The notes under the pieces were generated by a model, which had not been told where the DNA came from, ran no database searches, and saw nothing but the letters and a program-made list of their open reading frames with translations. A stretch of DNA of 64,000 nucleotides from Brevibacillus choshinensis (lineage in GTDB: Bacteria > Bacillota > Bacilli > Brevibacillales > Brevibacillaceae): positions 1,061,131-1,125,130 of the forward strand of contig NZ_LJJB01000010.1 in assembly GCF_001420695.1 (NCBI RefSeq), read 5' to 3'. Made by a program: the position numbers and the translations under genes. Shown piece after piece: positions 17,848 through 26,745 of the stretch (position 1 is the first letter of the stretch; each line of letters opens with the position of its first letter).

Positions 17848-18735
17848 TTAAGCTGACGGCTTATCTTCGTCCGCTTCAATGTTCTCTGTCGTTTGCTTTT
17901 TGCCGAACAGTCTTTTTCCAAACTTGGCGATTGCTCCAATCAAGACGACAATCAGAATCCAGCCTTTTTTGGCAAATGCCAGAATCAGAGCCATCAACCC
18001 GAGCTTCTTGGCGGCGGCCAGACCTAGCCCACCCAAGATCAATCCTGTCAGTCCATACTCGGCTACTTGGTCTGTTTTCTCGTCAAAGTCGCTGTAACGA
18101 TGGCCTTCCTTGACCGTAAAGTTTTTGAGGATGCTCGCTCTCAGCGTCTGCTTGTCCGCTTGTAAGTGTTCCTGATCCGTCACCAGAATAAAGGACACGT
18201 ACCCTGTTCTCGTCAACACCTGCAGCTTGTAGTTCAGGAATTTCTCTTTTTGTGCCGATTCCAGCAACATTGAATACTCCAACTCATGGGTTTTAGCGTC
18301 ATAGGTCGGTTCTACATTCCAGCCGACAACATGAAATTGATCCTCCGGCTTCCGCTGCTTGTTTGCCTCCTCTGTCCCATCCTTGTAACTCTGCAACAGT
18401 TCCTCTGCATCAATGTCATTTTGCTCGTCATCACTGATGTGTCCGGTTTCTTCATACTCCATATATAAGAGCCATTGATCTGCTTCTTCTTGCGGCAAGA
18501 CGCTCCCGATTTCTCTCATCGTAGGAATGTCGCCTACCTGCTGCTCCATCTTGATCGTATCCTCTTTATTGAGATAGACCATTTTTTCCGGCACTGTGAA
18601 GGAAAACTTATTTTCCAGCTCCACCTTTGTTCCACTTTTGACCCAATTGAATGTTTGCTCTGCTGCAACCGGCAGTAACATGCCGAAAGAAATCATCAGT
18701 ACAGTAAAGAATGATAGCCACGATCTTTTACTCAT
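17848..18735 (-). CDS. DUF2167 family membrane protein
   Basis: A 295-residue protein with a signal peptide (cleavage likely after PVAAEQ), an extracytoplasmic domain, and two membrane segments near the C terminus (about 225-270) before a charged tail. Conserved DUF2167 features are visible: FHVVGWNVEPTYDAKTHELEY, LTRTGYVSFILVT and YSDFDEKTDQVAEYGLTGL. The family has no established biochemical role; one E. coli relative, YjfK-region context, is linked to envelope stress only loosely. Promoter boxes TTGAAC and TAAGAT lie 17 bases apart about 40 bases upstream. It is monocistronic. Confidence 0.82.
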   Translation of the reverse strand: MSKRSWLSFFTVLMISFGMLLPVAAEQTFNWVKSGTKVELENKFSFTVPEKMVYLNKEDTIKMEQQVGDIPTMREIGSVLPQEEADQWLLYMEYEETGHISDDEQNDIDAEELLQSYKDGTEEANKQRKPEDQFHVVGWNVEPTYDAKTHELEYSMLLESAQKEKFLNYKLQVLTRTGYVSFILVTDQEHLQADKQTLRASILKNFTVKEGHRYSDFDEKTDQVAEYGLTGLILGGLGLAAAKKLGLMALILAFAKKGWILIVVLIGAIAKFGKRLFGKKQTTENIEADEDKPSA

Positions 18736-18774
18736 TTGTTACCCCTCAATCCCTATTTTTTCAAGAACCACCTT

Positions 18775-18803
18775 ATCTTACATTTATTAGTTACCTAGTT
18801 CAA
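18775..18803 (-). promoter_or_regulatory. Sigma-A type promoter of the DUF2167 gene
   Basis: On the minus strand TTGAAC, a 17-base spacer and TAAGAT precede the ATG at 18735 by about 40 bases. Confidence 0.55.
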
Positions 18804-19070
18804 AATAAATTTAGAAAAATAAGGAAAAATAGTATTATTTAACTGAATATTTCTCTTTCAGAATCAGACACTCGTGACTTATGACCTACGTTCATTCCGA
18901 CGGAAGATTCCGAACCATCCAGAGCTGATCTCCACGCTTCTGAGCACAATTACGCTGACGTTGTGTATTTCGCTCGCTGCTTCCTTGTGTTTTTTCATTG
19001 GGTATAAAAGCAAATCCTCCGCGGAAAATACAGGTGCACCACCATTTTTCCTTTTTTTCGGGAGGATTTT
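18804..19070. other. AT-rich region upstream of the DUF1254 gene
   Basis: This stretch carries an open frame from 18874 whose TGA overlaps the ATG of the DUF1254 gene at 19071. It would encode 66 residues with one membrane helix, but there is no ribosome binding site and I do not call it a gene. Nothing else was recognised. Confidence 0.4.
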
Positions 19071-20477
19071 ATGAAAAGGTATATCCGCAACGCCATGCTA
19101 GCTGTCCTAGTCTCGTCCATTTTCTCGCTAAGCTTGCTTCCCACTCACAGCATGCTTGCGGCTTCGGATCGAAAAAGGGCTGTCATTCCTATTCAGCAGC
19201 TCTCCCAATCCCAAGAAAACCTCGCGTACTCGCTGGGGATTCAAGCGTACCTATACGGCTATCCGCTCGTCGTCGTAGCCAAAACGATGGGAGACATGAC
19301 TCGCAGCCTGGCGCCGCTCAATCAGTTTGCCTACAGCGAATCACTGGCATCACCCGCCTTTCACGACATCGTCACGCCTAACTCTGACACTCTCTACTTG
19401 AACGCTTGGCTCGATTTATCTCAATCACCCGTTCTGCTCCAGGTGCCTGAAAATCCACAGAACCGTTACTATACCGTGCAAATGCTGGACGCCTACACAA
19501 ATACGTTTCACAATGAATCCAACCGTTCTACGAAACAACAGGCGCGGCAAAGCCTCATCGTCGGCCCCAGCTGGAAGGGACCTCTTCCTGCCAATGTCTC
19601 GAAAATCTACGCACCAACCAATACGGTCTGGCTCGTGGGCCGAGTCGAAGTGAAGGGCGAGCAGGACCTCACGCAAGCGGTCGATTTTGAAAAGCAGATC
19701 CAAATCAAACCGTGGCCACAACAAAAGAAGACAAGCTCTGCTGACACTTCACCTGCCGTGCCAGCGGATGCGTTGACTTCCCTGACTTTCTTTCGTGTGA
19801 TGACAGACATGATTCGCAAAAATCCTCCTCCAGCCTGTGATTTTGTCCTGCTCAATCAACTTGCTTTGGCGGGCATTGACGTGCAATCTGGCTTTGATTC
19901 ATCACGAGTCAATCCAGCGAGTCTGGCAGGACTGGAGCGCACGTTGCGAGATGCCCCAAGCATCGTGAAAAACGGTTTCCTTCCGTATACTACCGTTAAA
20001 AACGGCTGGGCCTCTTTCTCGCCAATCGGCACGTACGGGGACCAATTTCTAGCCCGTGCATTCGTCGCCTACTCCGGACTGGCCGCAAACGTACCTGAAG
20101 AGGAAGCTTACTATCGTGCCTACACAGACAATCACAATCGATGGCTGACAGGGGAAAAGACGTACACGCTTCATTTTGATCGCGACCAGCTCCCCAAGAC
20201 GTCAGCCTTCTGGTCTATCAATGTGTACAACAATCAACTGTACCTGGCACAGACCGAGTCCAATCGCTCATCAGTCCGCAGCAACAATGGCACCTTGCGA
20301 CTCAATCCAGACGGCTCCCTCGACATCGCGATTCAAAAGTCACCTCCGTCAAACAAGGACGTCAACTGGCTCCCGGTTCCGGCTGGACCATTTAATCTCG
20401 TTCTGCGAGTCTTTGCGCCTGCCCCCGGATCGCTGGGACCTCAGCATACTTGGCCCGCTGTTCGGGAAATCCACTAG
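19071..20477 (+). CDS. DUF1254/DUF1214 domain secreted protein
   Basis: A 468-residue protein with a Sec signal peptide (hydrophobic core around residues 9-25, cleavage near MLAAS). The DUF1254 domain includes LGIQAYLYGYPLVVVAKTMG and DIVTPNSDTLYLNAWLDLS. The C-terminal DUF1214 domain includes WSINVYNNQLYLAQTESNR and NWLPVPAGPFNLVLRVFAP. The function of this family is unproven, although it occurs widely in soil and aquatic bacteria. The ATG has GGGAGG upstream. It ends at a bidirectional terminator shared with the sigma factor gene. Confidence 0.88.
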   Translation: MKRYIRNAMLAVLVSSIFSLSLLPTHSMLAASDRKRAVIPIQQLSQSQENLAYSLGIQAYLYGYPLVVVAKTMGDMTRSLAPLNQFAYSESLASPAFHDIVTPNSDTLYLNAWLDLSQSPVLLQVPENPQNRYYTVQMLDAYTNTFHNESNRSTKQQARQSLIVGPSWKGPLPANVSKIYAPTNTVWLVGRVEVKGEQDLTQAVDFEKQIQIKPWPQQKKTSSADTSPAVPADALTSLTFFRVMTDMIRKNPPPACDFVLLNQLALAGIDVQSGFDSSRVNPASLAGLERTLRDAPSIVKNGFLPYTTVKNGWASFSPIGTYGDQFLARAFVAYSGLAANVPEEEAYYRAYTDNHNRWLTGEKTYTLHFDRDQLPKTSAFWSINVYNNQLYLAQTESNRSSVRSNNGTLRLNPDGSLDIAIQKSPPSNKDVNWLPVPAGPFNLVLRVFAPAPGSLGPQHTWPAVREIH

Positions 20478-20488
20478 ACTCCGACGCA

Positions 20489-20523
20489 AAAAATCCCCTT
20501 AGCCTCACGCTTAAAGGGGATTC
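20489..20523. terminator. Bidirectional terminator between the DUF1254 gene and the ECF41 sigma gene
   Basis: AATCCCCTT and AAGGGGATT form a stem around a 14-base loop, flanked by A-rich and T-rich runs, between the convergent stops at 20477 and 20529. Confidence 0.75.
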
Positions 20524-20528
20524 TTGCT

Positions 20529-21389
20529 TTATAGATACTGCAGCTTCTCCGGGTTTCTGACGAAGTAGAGATAACGGATGGCATCTTGCTCGATCTCCAG
20601 AAATACCACGGTATCCAATTTTCCATCGATTCGGAGGACAAGTGCAGTCTGGCCATTTACTGCAGCGAGTTCGATACCCAACTCCTGATTTGCTGAGAAT
20701 TTGCGCATCAAGCCGAATAGGAACTGTGCCACTCGCTCTCCAGAAACGATCGGACGAAGAGCAGCAGAAACTTTGCCTCCGCCGTCGGAGATGAGAACAG
20801 CATCTTTTGCCAGCAAGGTAAGCAATATATCAATGTTGCCCTGCTCCATCGCAGCCAGAAATCGGCTAATCCATTCGTGGCTGATTTCTTTTTCGTCGGC
20901 GACGATCGGTTCATCTGGCGAAAGCCCCATTTTGCCTTTGGCCCGGCTGATGATCTTGCGGCAATTCGCTTCACTTTTTCCGACCAGACCAGCGATATCG
21001 TGATAATCAAAAGCAAAAGCTTCACGCAGAACAAACACCGCTCGTTCTCCCGGAGTGAGTCGCTCCAGCAATACGAGCATGGCATAGGAGAGCTGGTCTT
21101 TCTGAACAACCGATTCATAGCTGTCTGTGTAAACTTCCGAGATGGGCTCAGGGAGCCACGGTCCCGTGTAGAGCTCCCGCTTTTTGCGTGCGGATTTTAA
21201 CAAATCGAGGCAGCGGTTGGTGGTCATTTTGCACAGATAGGCTTTGGGTTCTTCGATTTCCTCCCAAGCCAGATCGTGCACCTTCAGGAAAACATCCTGA
21301 ACAATATCTTCCGCGTCTACAGCCGAGCCTGTCATTTGATAAGCAAGTCGGAAAAGCAGTCCTTTATAGGTTTGGTACAAAGCCTCCAC
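20529..21389 (-). CDS. ECF41-type sigma factor with SnoaL-like C-terminal domain
   Basis: A 286-residue sigma factor. Region 2 (YKGLLFRLAYQMTGSAVDAEDIVQDVFLKV split over residues 7-37) and region 4 (LTPGERAVFVLREAFAFDYHDIA) are followed by a SnoaL-like domain of about 110 residues. The linker carries GPWLPEP and the C terminus NPEKL; these match the WLPEP and NPDKL motifs that define ECF41, in which the extra domain controls activity instead of an anti-sigma factor. The GTG at 21389 is the only plausible start, with GGAGG 13 bases upstream. It follows the oxidoreductase gene by 43 bases, and the promoter of that operon has an ECF41-like motif. Confidence 0.9.
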   Translation of the reverse strand: MEALYQTYKGLLFRLAYQMTGSAVDAEDIVQDVFLKVHDLAWEEIEEPKAYLCKMTTNRCLDLLKSARKKRELYTGPWLPEPISEVYTDSYESVVQKDQLSYAMLVLLERLTPGERAVFVLREAFAFDYHDIAGLVGKSEANCRKIISRAKGKMGLSPDEPIVADEKEISHEWISRFLAAMEQGNIDILLTLLAKDAVLISDGGGKVSAALRPIVSGERVAQFLFGLMRKFSANQELGIELAAVNGQTALVLRIDGKLDTVVFLEIEQDAIRYLYFVRNPEKLQYL

Positions 21390-21432
21390 CGCTGACTCAC
21401 TTCCTCCGGTCGATAATCGCCTAAAATTTCCC

Positions 21433-22605
21433 TCATTTTATCATACTGGCAATATTCCAGGTAAACTCCCGGAGCTTCCATCCCAGCTTTCCGGTCAAAA
21501 TGATGTCCAGCCCCCACTTTCGCGTCCAAACGATCCCCTTCTCTGGTCCGAGACCTATACAATAAAAGTCTATATAGCTCTTATGGGCAGGAGCAGGTGT
21601 GCCATCCAAATCAGCTCGCACAATCTGACCCAATCGAGCCGCCTGTCCGGTCGCCTCTTTGCATGTCATGTGATCCTGCCTCCCGGTTGTAGCGTCCACG
21701 ACACGGGCACAATCTCCAATACTGTAAACTCCCGTAGTCCCGATGACACGATAAGACGAATCCACCTCCACCTGTCCTTTGGTCGTGACTGGCAAGCCCA
21801 TCTTGCGCAGGAGTGGATTGGGGGTAAGTCCGAGCGACCACACGCATAGCCCGACTGGCAAGGTGCGACCCGTAGAAAGAGTCACCGTCCCTGCTTCCTC
21901 ATGAAGTACTTTTTGTCCATGCAGCACACTCACACCTCCCTCGCTTAGCTTTTGTTCGAGCTTTTGCGCCATCTTGACAGGCCCTTCCATAAACAGGCGA
22001 TTTGCTGCATTTACCAAGTAGACTTTGATCTCATTCGGATCGATCCCTAGCTTCGTCGCTTCAACTCGCATCGCATAGGCGAATTCGGCAGACATCTCGA
22101 TGCCGCTGATGCCTGCACCTGCCACAACCAGCGTCAGCAACCGTTGCCGCTCCTGCTGATTCTTTTCCCGCATCGCTTGTCGCATATTTGCCAACCATTG
22201 CTCGCGAACAGTCTCGGCGGCCTTTACATCTGTCAGGGCGATACCCCCTTGCTCCGGTTGGGCTTGGCGAATCTCACTCCCCACAGCCAGAACCAAAATG
22301 TCGTAACCCAGGACCTGCTCGTTTCCTTCCTTGTCCTTATATTCAACGATCCTTTCGTTCCCGTTTACCGTCGTGACTGTACCTTGCACAAATTCCACAC
22401 CTTCCGGAAAGATTTTATTCAAAGGTATGGTCACATCCGTTTGGGTCACAGCTGGTTTGAATAACAATACTTTGCGAAGGTGATGGGGCCTATGATCGAT
22501 GACAATCATGCGAACCGGTCGATCGCTCAAGGTCTTGCGGATCTCATCGACCGCATGAATTCCCGCGTAGCCTGCACCCACGACGACACACGTAATCACT
22601 TCCAT
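21433..22605 (-). CDS. NADH dehydrogenase-like FAD-dependent oxidoreductase
   Basis: A 390-residue two-dinucleotide-binding flavoprotein. The FAD site is VVVGAGYAGIHAVDEI, the NAD site VVAGAGISGIEMSAEFAY, and the second FAD motif GVYSIGDCARV. The layout matches type II NADH:quinone oxidoreductases and related Ndh-like enzymes, including a C-terminal amphipathic tail that could touch the membrane. ECF41 sigma genes usually sit beside a carboxymuconolactone decarboxylase, oxidoreductase or epimerase gene; this one fits the oxidoreductase type. GAGGAG precedes the ATG at 22605. The frame open to 22692 runs through the promoter. Confidence 0.88.
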   Translation of the reverse strand: MEVITCVVVGAGYAGIHAVDEIRKTLSDRPVRMIVIDHRPHHLRKVLLFKPAVTQTDVTIPLNKIFPEGVEFVQGTVTTVNGNERIVEYKDKEGNEQVLGYDILVLAVGSEIRQAQPEQGGIALTDVKAAETVREQWLANMRQAMREKNQQERQRLLTLVVAGAGISGIEMSAEFAYAMRVEATKLGIDPNEIKVYLVNAANRLFMEGPVKMAQKLEQKLSEGGVSVLHGQKVLHEEAGTVTLSTGRTLPVGLCVWSLGLTPNPLLRKMGLPVTTKGQVEVDSSYRVIGTTGVYSIGDCARVVDATTGRQDHMTCKEATGQAARLGQIVRADLDGTPAPAHKSYIDFYCIGLGPEKGIVWTRKWGLDIILTGKLGWKLREFTWNIASMIK

Positions 22606-22641
22606 AATGATCGCTCCTCTTTGCGAGTTTGCCCTTATAAC

Positions 22642-22665
22642 GACGTGGAGCGATTTTTTGTGACA
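22642..22665 (-). promoter_or_regulatory. Probable ECF41-dependent promoter of the oxidoreductase-sigma operon
   Basis: On the minus strand TGTCACA and CGTC stand 13 bases apart, 37 bases upstream of the ATG at 22605. These are the two elements reported for ECF41 target promoters (TGTCACA in the -35 region, CGTC in the -10 region). The spacing should be compared with published sites. It implies that the sigma factor switches on its own operon. Confidence 0.65.
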
Positions 22666-22690
22666 AAAGAAAGTCTGTCCCGAGGCACAC

Positions 22691-22731
22691 AAAAAAGAAA
22701 AACCTTAGCCCGATAAAAATCGAGCTAAGGC
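22691..22731 (-). terminator. Terminator of the opuA operon
   Basis: CCTTAGC and GCTAAGG form the outer stem and GAT/ATC an inner one. On the minus strand a long T-run follows, about 45 bases after the opuAC stop. Confidence 0.8.
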
Positions 22732-22772
22732 TACATAACTAGAGGTGGAGATTGGAGTTATTTCAAGGAAGC

Positions 22773-23699
22773 TTACTTCTTCAGGTCTTCAATGGACTTG
22801 ATGTCCATATAAGAAGGAACCGCCAGTCCCAGCTTGGTACCTGTCAGGTTTGGACCGAGGTCTTCTACATTCGAACCCAATTTTTTGAAGTAGTCTGCAT
22901 GCGTCGTCGGCAACCAAGCCGCTACCATGCCGTCCACGTCACCATTGGAGACACCCACCCACATCGGGCCTGCTTCCACTTGGCTCAGTTCCACTTTATA
23001 TTTCAGCTTTTGCTCCAGGACAGTTTTCACGACGTTTGTGCTAGCAATCTCAGAATCCCAAGCTACATAAGCGAGCGTCAATTTTTTGCCTTCTGCAGGC
23101 TGAATACCTTCGACCCACTTGTTGACCGTTTCTTCATTGTTTTTCACCCAGTCCGCAGCTGCATCTTCTGGCTTTTTGCCATCTGCGATCTCTAGCATGA
23201 CTTTTTCCATGTCAGCTGGCTTCCACTCGAACTTATCGAGGAAAGCATACGCACTCGGCTGATCCTCTTTCAAGCCTTTGCGCACGATGGTATGAATCTG
23301 TTCATCTTTACCGTAAGAGCCTTTTGGATCTTCGAGGTACTTCATTTCAAATTTGGAAAACATCCAGTGTGGTGTCCATCCTGTTACGATAATTGGCTTC
23401 TTGTCTTTGTAGGCTTGGGTCAGAGCGGCTGTCATGGCTGCACTGGAGCCTTCGACCAGCTCCCAATCACTTAGACCATAATCTTTCATCGCTTTGTCGG
23501 TTGCTTTCATCAATCCGGCACCGGGGTCAATCCCGATGATCTTGTGGTCGACCTGCGCACCTACGCTACCTTGTGCAGACTCGGTGCCACCAGGAGGTTG
23601 ATTGCCCTCCTGTGGTGCATTATTACTTCCGCACCCTGCCATCAGCATGCTAAGACCCAATGCGACTGCTAACCCCTTGATCGTAGTTCCTTTTTTCAT
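22773..23699 (-). CDS. opuAC: Glycine betaine ABC transporter substrate-binding lipoprotein
   Basis: A 308-residue lipoprotein (lipobox LMAGC) with an OpuAC-type binding domain. Visible features include GIDPGAGLMKATDKAMKDYGL, the aromatic-rich IIVTGWTPHWMFSKFEMKYLEDPKG and AAWLPTTHADYFKKLG. The tryptophans in these segments are where betaine's trimethylammonium group is caged in the family. It is the last gene of the three-gene importer and starts 11 bases after opuAB. It stays outside the membrane on its lipid anchor. Proline betaine or related solutes are also possible ligands. Confidence 0.92.
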   Translation of the reverse strand: MKKGTTIKGLAVALGLSMLMAGCGSNNAPQEGNQPPGGTESAQGSVGAQVDHKIIGIDPGAGLMKATDKAMKDYGLSDWELVEGSSAAMTAALTQAYKDKKPIIVTGWTPHWMFSKFEMKYLEDPKGSYGKDEQIHTIVRKGLKEDQPSAYAFLDKFEWKPADMEKVMLEIADGKKPEDAAADWVKNNEETVNKWVEGIQPAEGKKLTLAYVAWDSEIASTNVVKTVLEQKLKYKVELSQVEAGPMWVGVSNGDVDGMVAAWLPTTHADYFKKLGSNVEDLGPNLTGTKLGLAVPSYMDIKSIEDLKK

Positions 23700-23710
23700 G
23701 AAAACCCCTC

Positions 23711-24550
23711 CTACGCGTTTTTTCTCTTTCCTACACCCTGCGTGATGCGGTCCAGCAAAATCGCCATGATCACAATCGCGAGACCTGCCTCAAAGCCTTG
23801 CCCGATATTGATCTGGGTAACGGCACGATAGACGTCTGCACCCAATCCTTTTGCCCCAATCATCGAGGCGATGACGACCATGGACAGTGCCAGCATGATA
23901 CTCTGGTTGATCCCCGCCATCATCGTAGTTTTCGCAATCGGCAGCTGTACTTTGGTCAGCTTTTGCCAGTAGGTCGATCCGAAAGCATCGGAAGCCTCAA
24001 TCAAATCAGCAGGGACTTGGCGAATCCCCAGATTGGTCAAACGAATCGTCGGCGGCATCGCAAAAATGACAGAGGCGATCACACCGGGCACCTTCCCCAG
24101 TCCAAAGAAAAAGATCGCCGGAATCAAGTACACAAAGGCAGGCATGGTCTGCATAAAGTCGAGCAGCGGTGTGACGACTTTTTGTACTGATTCATTCTTG
24201 GCACACCAGATCCCAACCGGAATCCCGACGACGATGGAAATCAAGGCTGCGGTCAACACCAGCGCAAGGGTCTCCATAGAATGCTCCCAATAACCCAGAT
24301 TCTGAATCAGCAATAATCCAATGAAGGTAAAAAGAGCCATCGTCCATCTTCCTGCTCGATAAGCAATCAGCGTGAACAAAATAATGACCAGCCAAAACGG
24401 CAATCCGGTCAAGATCGCATTAAACAGATCAACGGTTCCACCGATAGCTGTGGAAATGAGATCAAACACAAAACCTAAATTCTTATCCAGTCCATCTACG
24501 ATGACCTCTACCCACTCATCGAGGGGCAGCTTTGGAAAAAGTTGACTCAT
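23711..24550 (-). CDS. opuAB: Glycine betaine ABC transporter permease
   Basis: A 279-residue inner-membrane permease with about seven helices. The cytoplasmic coupling EAA-loop reads PPTIRLTNLGIRQVPADLIEASDAFGS in its region, as in OpuAB/ProW proteins. The start of the gene overlaps the stop of opuAA (ATGA-type, position 24550), indicating coupled translation. It works with the ATPase OpuAA and the binding protein OpuAC to import glycine betaine under osmotic stress. Confidence 0.93.
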   Translation of the reverse strand: MSQLFPKLPLDEWVEVIVDGLDKNLGFVFDLISTAIGGTVDLFNAILTGLPFWLVIILFTLIAYRAGRWTMALFTFIGLLLIQNLGYWEHSMETLALVLTAALISIVVGIPVGIWCAKNESVQKVVTPLLDFMQTMPAFVYLIPAIFFFGLGKVPGVIASVIFAMPPTIRLTNLGIRQVPADLIEASDAFGSTYWQKLTKVQLPIAKTTMMAGINQSIMLALSMVVIASMIGAKGLGADVYRAVTQINIGQGFEAGLAIVIMAILLDRITQGVGKRKNA

Positions 24551-25773
24551 TACGCATTCACCTGCCCTTCCTCTTCAGTCGGCAGCGCACTTTCCTGATT
24601 CACTTTTCCTGCCAGACCACCTAACACGGCACCTTTTACGAGTACGCCCAGCAACCGATCATGCTCACCCGTGACCGCTACCGGAATATCTGAAAACGCC
24701 ACGAGATCAAACAGCTCGTTTAGCAGCGTATTTGGCCCTACCTTTGGCACTTCTGTCCGCAGCACTTCTTCCAGCGTCTTGCCATTTTGTTTGGCGTCAT
24801 TGACTGCATCGGCGGTCAGTACTCCGAGTAGTGTCTTTTTCCTGTCAACGACATACAAGCTGGACACACCACGATCTCGCATCAATTGCAAGGCGACGCG
24901 CGGACCTCGATCCAGCGTAACCGTCTCTGCCCGCTTCATGACGTGCTCAGCCGCCAAGACTTTCGAGCGGTCGACATCTTCCACGAATCGTTCTACATAT
25001 TCATTGGCCGGATTCGTCATGATTTCTTCAGGGGTGCCGATCTGCACAATCGCCCCATCTTTCATCAAAGCGATCCGATCCCCGATCTTCAGCGCTTCGT
25101 CCAGGTCATGCGTAATAAAGATGATGGTTCGCTGCATCGTGCTCTGTAATTCCAAAAGCTCATCCTGCATGTCTTTGCGAATCAGCGGATCGAGTGCGCT
25201 AAAGGCCTCATCCATCAACAGCACATCGGGGTCGTTCGCCATCGCGCGGGCCAGACCGACACGCTGCTGCATCCCACCGCTCAACTGATCAGGATAGCTC
25301 TGTTCCCATCCGCTGAGTCCGACCAGGGCCAACGCTTCCTTGGCTCGCTGCTCGCGTTCGCTCTTCGGTATATTTTGTATTTCCAAGCCGTACGCAGCGT
25401 TATCCAGCACCGTTCTGTGTGGAAAAAGCGCGAACTTCTGAAAGACCATTCCTAATTTTTTTCTTCTCACTTGTTGCAGCTGCTCGGTATTCATACTGAC
25501 GATATCCGTACCGTCAATGAGAATTTGACCTTCCGTCGGCTCGATCAATCGGTTCAGCAATCGAACCAACGTGGATTTACCGCTACCTGAGAGACCCATG
25601 ATGACAAAAATCTCGCCTGCGTTCACCTCAAAGCTTGCTTGGTTCACCCCGAGAGTCAGACCAGTTTCCTTTAAAATCTCTGTCTTGGTCTTCCCCTGCT
25701 TCACAAAAGGTAAAGCGCGATGAGGCTGGCGTCCAAAGACCTTCGTCAAGTTTTCTACTTTAATTTTGGGCAT
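24550..25773 (-). CDS. opuAA: Glycine betaine ABC transporter ATP-binding protein with CBS domains
   Basis: A 407-residue ATPase. The Walker A motif is GLSGSGKST, the signature LSGGMQQRVGLARA, and Walker B ends in LLMDEAFSALDP. A pair of CBS domains follows (about 275-390), which in OpuA-type importers sense ionic strength and gate transport. The C-terminal anionic tail (EEEGQ) is consistent with that. First gene of the operon; GGAGGTGA precedes the ATG. A promoter with TTGAGG and TACAAT lies about 50 bases upstream. The GbsR-type repressor gene is divergent. Confidence 0.93.
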   Translation of the reverse strand: MPKIKVENLTKVFGRQPHRALPFVKQGKTKTEILKETGLTLGVNQASFEVNAGEIFVIMGLSGSGKSTLVRLLNRLIEPTEGQILIDGTDIVSMNTEQLQQVRRKKLGMVFQKFALFPHRTVLDNAAYGLEIQNIPKSEREQRAKEALALVGLSGWEQSYPDQLSGGMQQRVGLARAMANDPDVLLMDEAFSALDPLIRKDMQDELLELQSTMQRTIIFITHDLDEALKIGDRIALMKDGAIVQIGTPEEIMTNPANEYVERFVEDVDRSKVLAAEHVMKRAETVTLDRGPRVALQLMRDRGVSSLYVVDRKKTLLGVLTADAVNDAKQNGKTLEEVLRTEVPKVGPNTLLNELFDLVAFSDIPVAVTGEHDRLLGVLVKGAVLGGLAGKVNQESALPTEEEGQVNA

Positions 25774-25823
25774 ATGGTCACCTCCAACTTTCTGCCCGAT
25801 TCCGGACGATCACTACCCCTACT

Positions 25824-25852
25824 ATTGTATCGGGGCTGCATTTTTCCCTCAA
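25824..25852 (-). promoter_or_regulatory. Likely sigma-A promoter of the opuA operon
   Basis: On the minus strand TTGAGG, a 17-base spacer and TACAAT precede the opuAA start by about 50 bases. Confidence 0.55.
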
Positions 25853-25918
25853 ATTGGGTAGGGCGTGATAATCGGGCGTTTTCAGCGTTCAGAAAAAACT
25901 TTACGTACTTTTCTTACC

Positions 25919-25933
25919 GTATTCGCAGAATAC
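25919..25933. promoter_or_regulatory. Perfect palindrome between opuA and gbsR, candidate operator
   Basis: GTATTC, 3 bases, GAATAC is an exact palindrome in the divergent region, followed closely by the smaller palindrome GTATATAC. It could be a binding site of the GbsR-type repressor, but it does not overlap either proposed promoter. Confidence 0.35.
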
Positions 25934-26033
25934 CTCGTATATACTGTACAACATCTCCATTTACTTTTTCCGGTTAGAAACGTACAATCTTAGTCAGGTA
26001 ATATGAAAGACTAGAGGAGCTGCTTTTTTCAAA

Positions 26034-26582
26034 ATGGATACCAAACAGGAAAGAATCCTCGAAAAAGCTCAGGAACGCGTGATCGAGACCCTTGCCCGAA
26101 ACATGGATTTGTACGGCATTACCATGTCCACGGGGCTGTTGTACGGCACGTTGCTGTTTCAGGACAAGTCAATGACGCTCGATGAAATGGGAGAAGCGCT
26201 GGGAATGAGCAAGACCAGCATGAGTACCGGCGTTCGCACGTTGATGGACTTAAATATGGTAGAAAAGATATGGAAAAAAGGGACGCGTAAAGATCACTAC
26301 GAGATCAATCTGGACTGGTATCAGAACTTCATTGATCTCTTTTCCGTGAAATGGAGACACGCCTGTGAGCAAAACGGCATGAGCCTGAAAAAGTCGCTGC
26401 AGGAGCTCCGTGCCCTTCAAGAAACCGAAGAGCTCACTGATGAAGACAAAGAACGTGTCGAGCTAAGCATCGAGCGTATCGAGAATGGACTGGAGTATTA
26501 CCATTGGCTGTCCCGATTGATCGATTCTTTTGAGTCGCACGATATCTTTCAGTTTGTACCGAAAAAGGAAATTAAGTCATAA
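26034..26582 (+). CDS. GbsR/OpuAR-type transcriptional regulator of betaine uptake
   Basis: A 182-residue MarR-like regulator. The GbsR signature region is clear: YGITMSTGLLYGTLLFQDK, then the helix-turn-helix TLDEMGEALGMSKTSMSTGVRTL, and the wing KGTRKDHYEINLDW. Proteins of this family repress choline and glycine betaine uptake or synthesis genes and sense the ligand with an aromatic cage. Its position, divergent from opuA, strongly suggests it controls that operon. The AGAGGAG site is 14 bases before the ATG, which is slightly long. A strong terminator follows. Confidence 0.88.
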   Translation: MDTKQERILEKAQERVIETLARNMDLYGITMSTGLLYGTLLFQDKSMTLDEMGEALGMSKTSMSTGVRTLMDLNMVEKIWKKGTRKDHYEINLDWYQNFIDLFSVKWRHACEQNGMSLKKSLQELRALQETEELTDEDKERVELSIERIENGLEYYHWLSRLIDSFESHDIFQFVPKKEIKS

Positions 26583-26595
26583 GCTTTGCCGAAAC

Positions 26596-26648
26596 AAAAA
26601 GAGGACCTCATCTCCTATCGCATTTCATAGGAATGATGTCCTCTTTTG
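26596..26648 (+). terminator. Terminator of the gbsR-type gene
   Basis: AAAGAGGAC and GTCCTCTTT form the outer stem of an interrupted hairpin with further inner pairs (TCAT/ATGA, CTAT/ATAG), ending in a T-run. Confidence 0.8.
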
Positions 26649-26745
26649 TATGTTAATGCCATTTTATCTGTGCTACACTTTCTTTACAGGCTGCCTTCTG
26701 GAAAGGAGTGGCCTGCATTCTCACTAGTGAAAGGAGTTGGCGTAG

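Noticed and set aside
18874-19074. 66-codon frame with a membrane helix overlapping the DUF1254 ATG
   Set aside because: No ribosome binding site, low-complexity sequence, and the DUF1254 gene has its own GGGAGG site.
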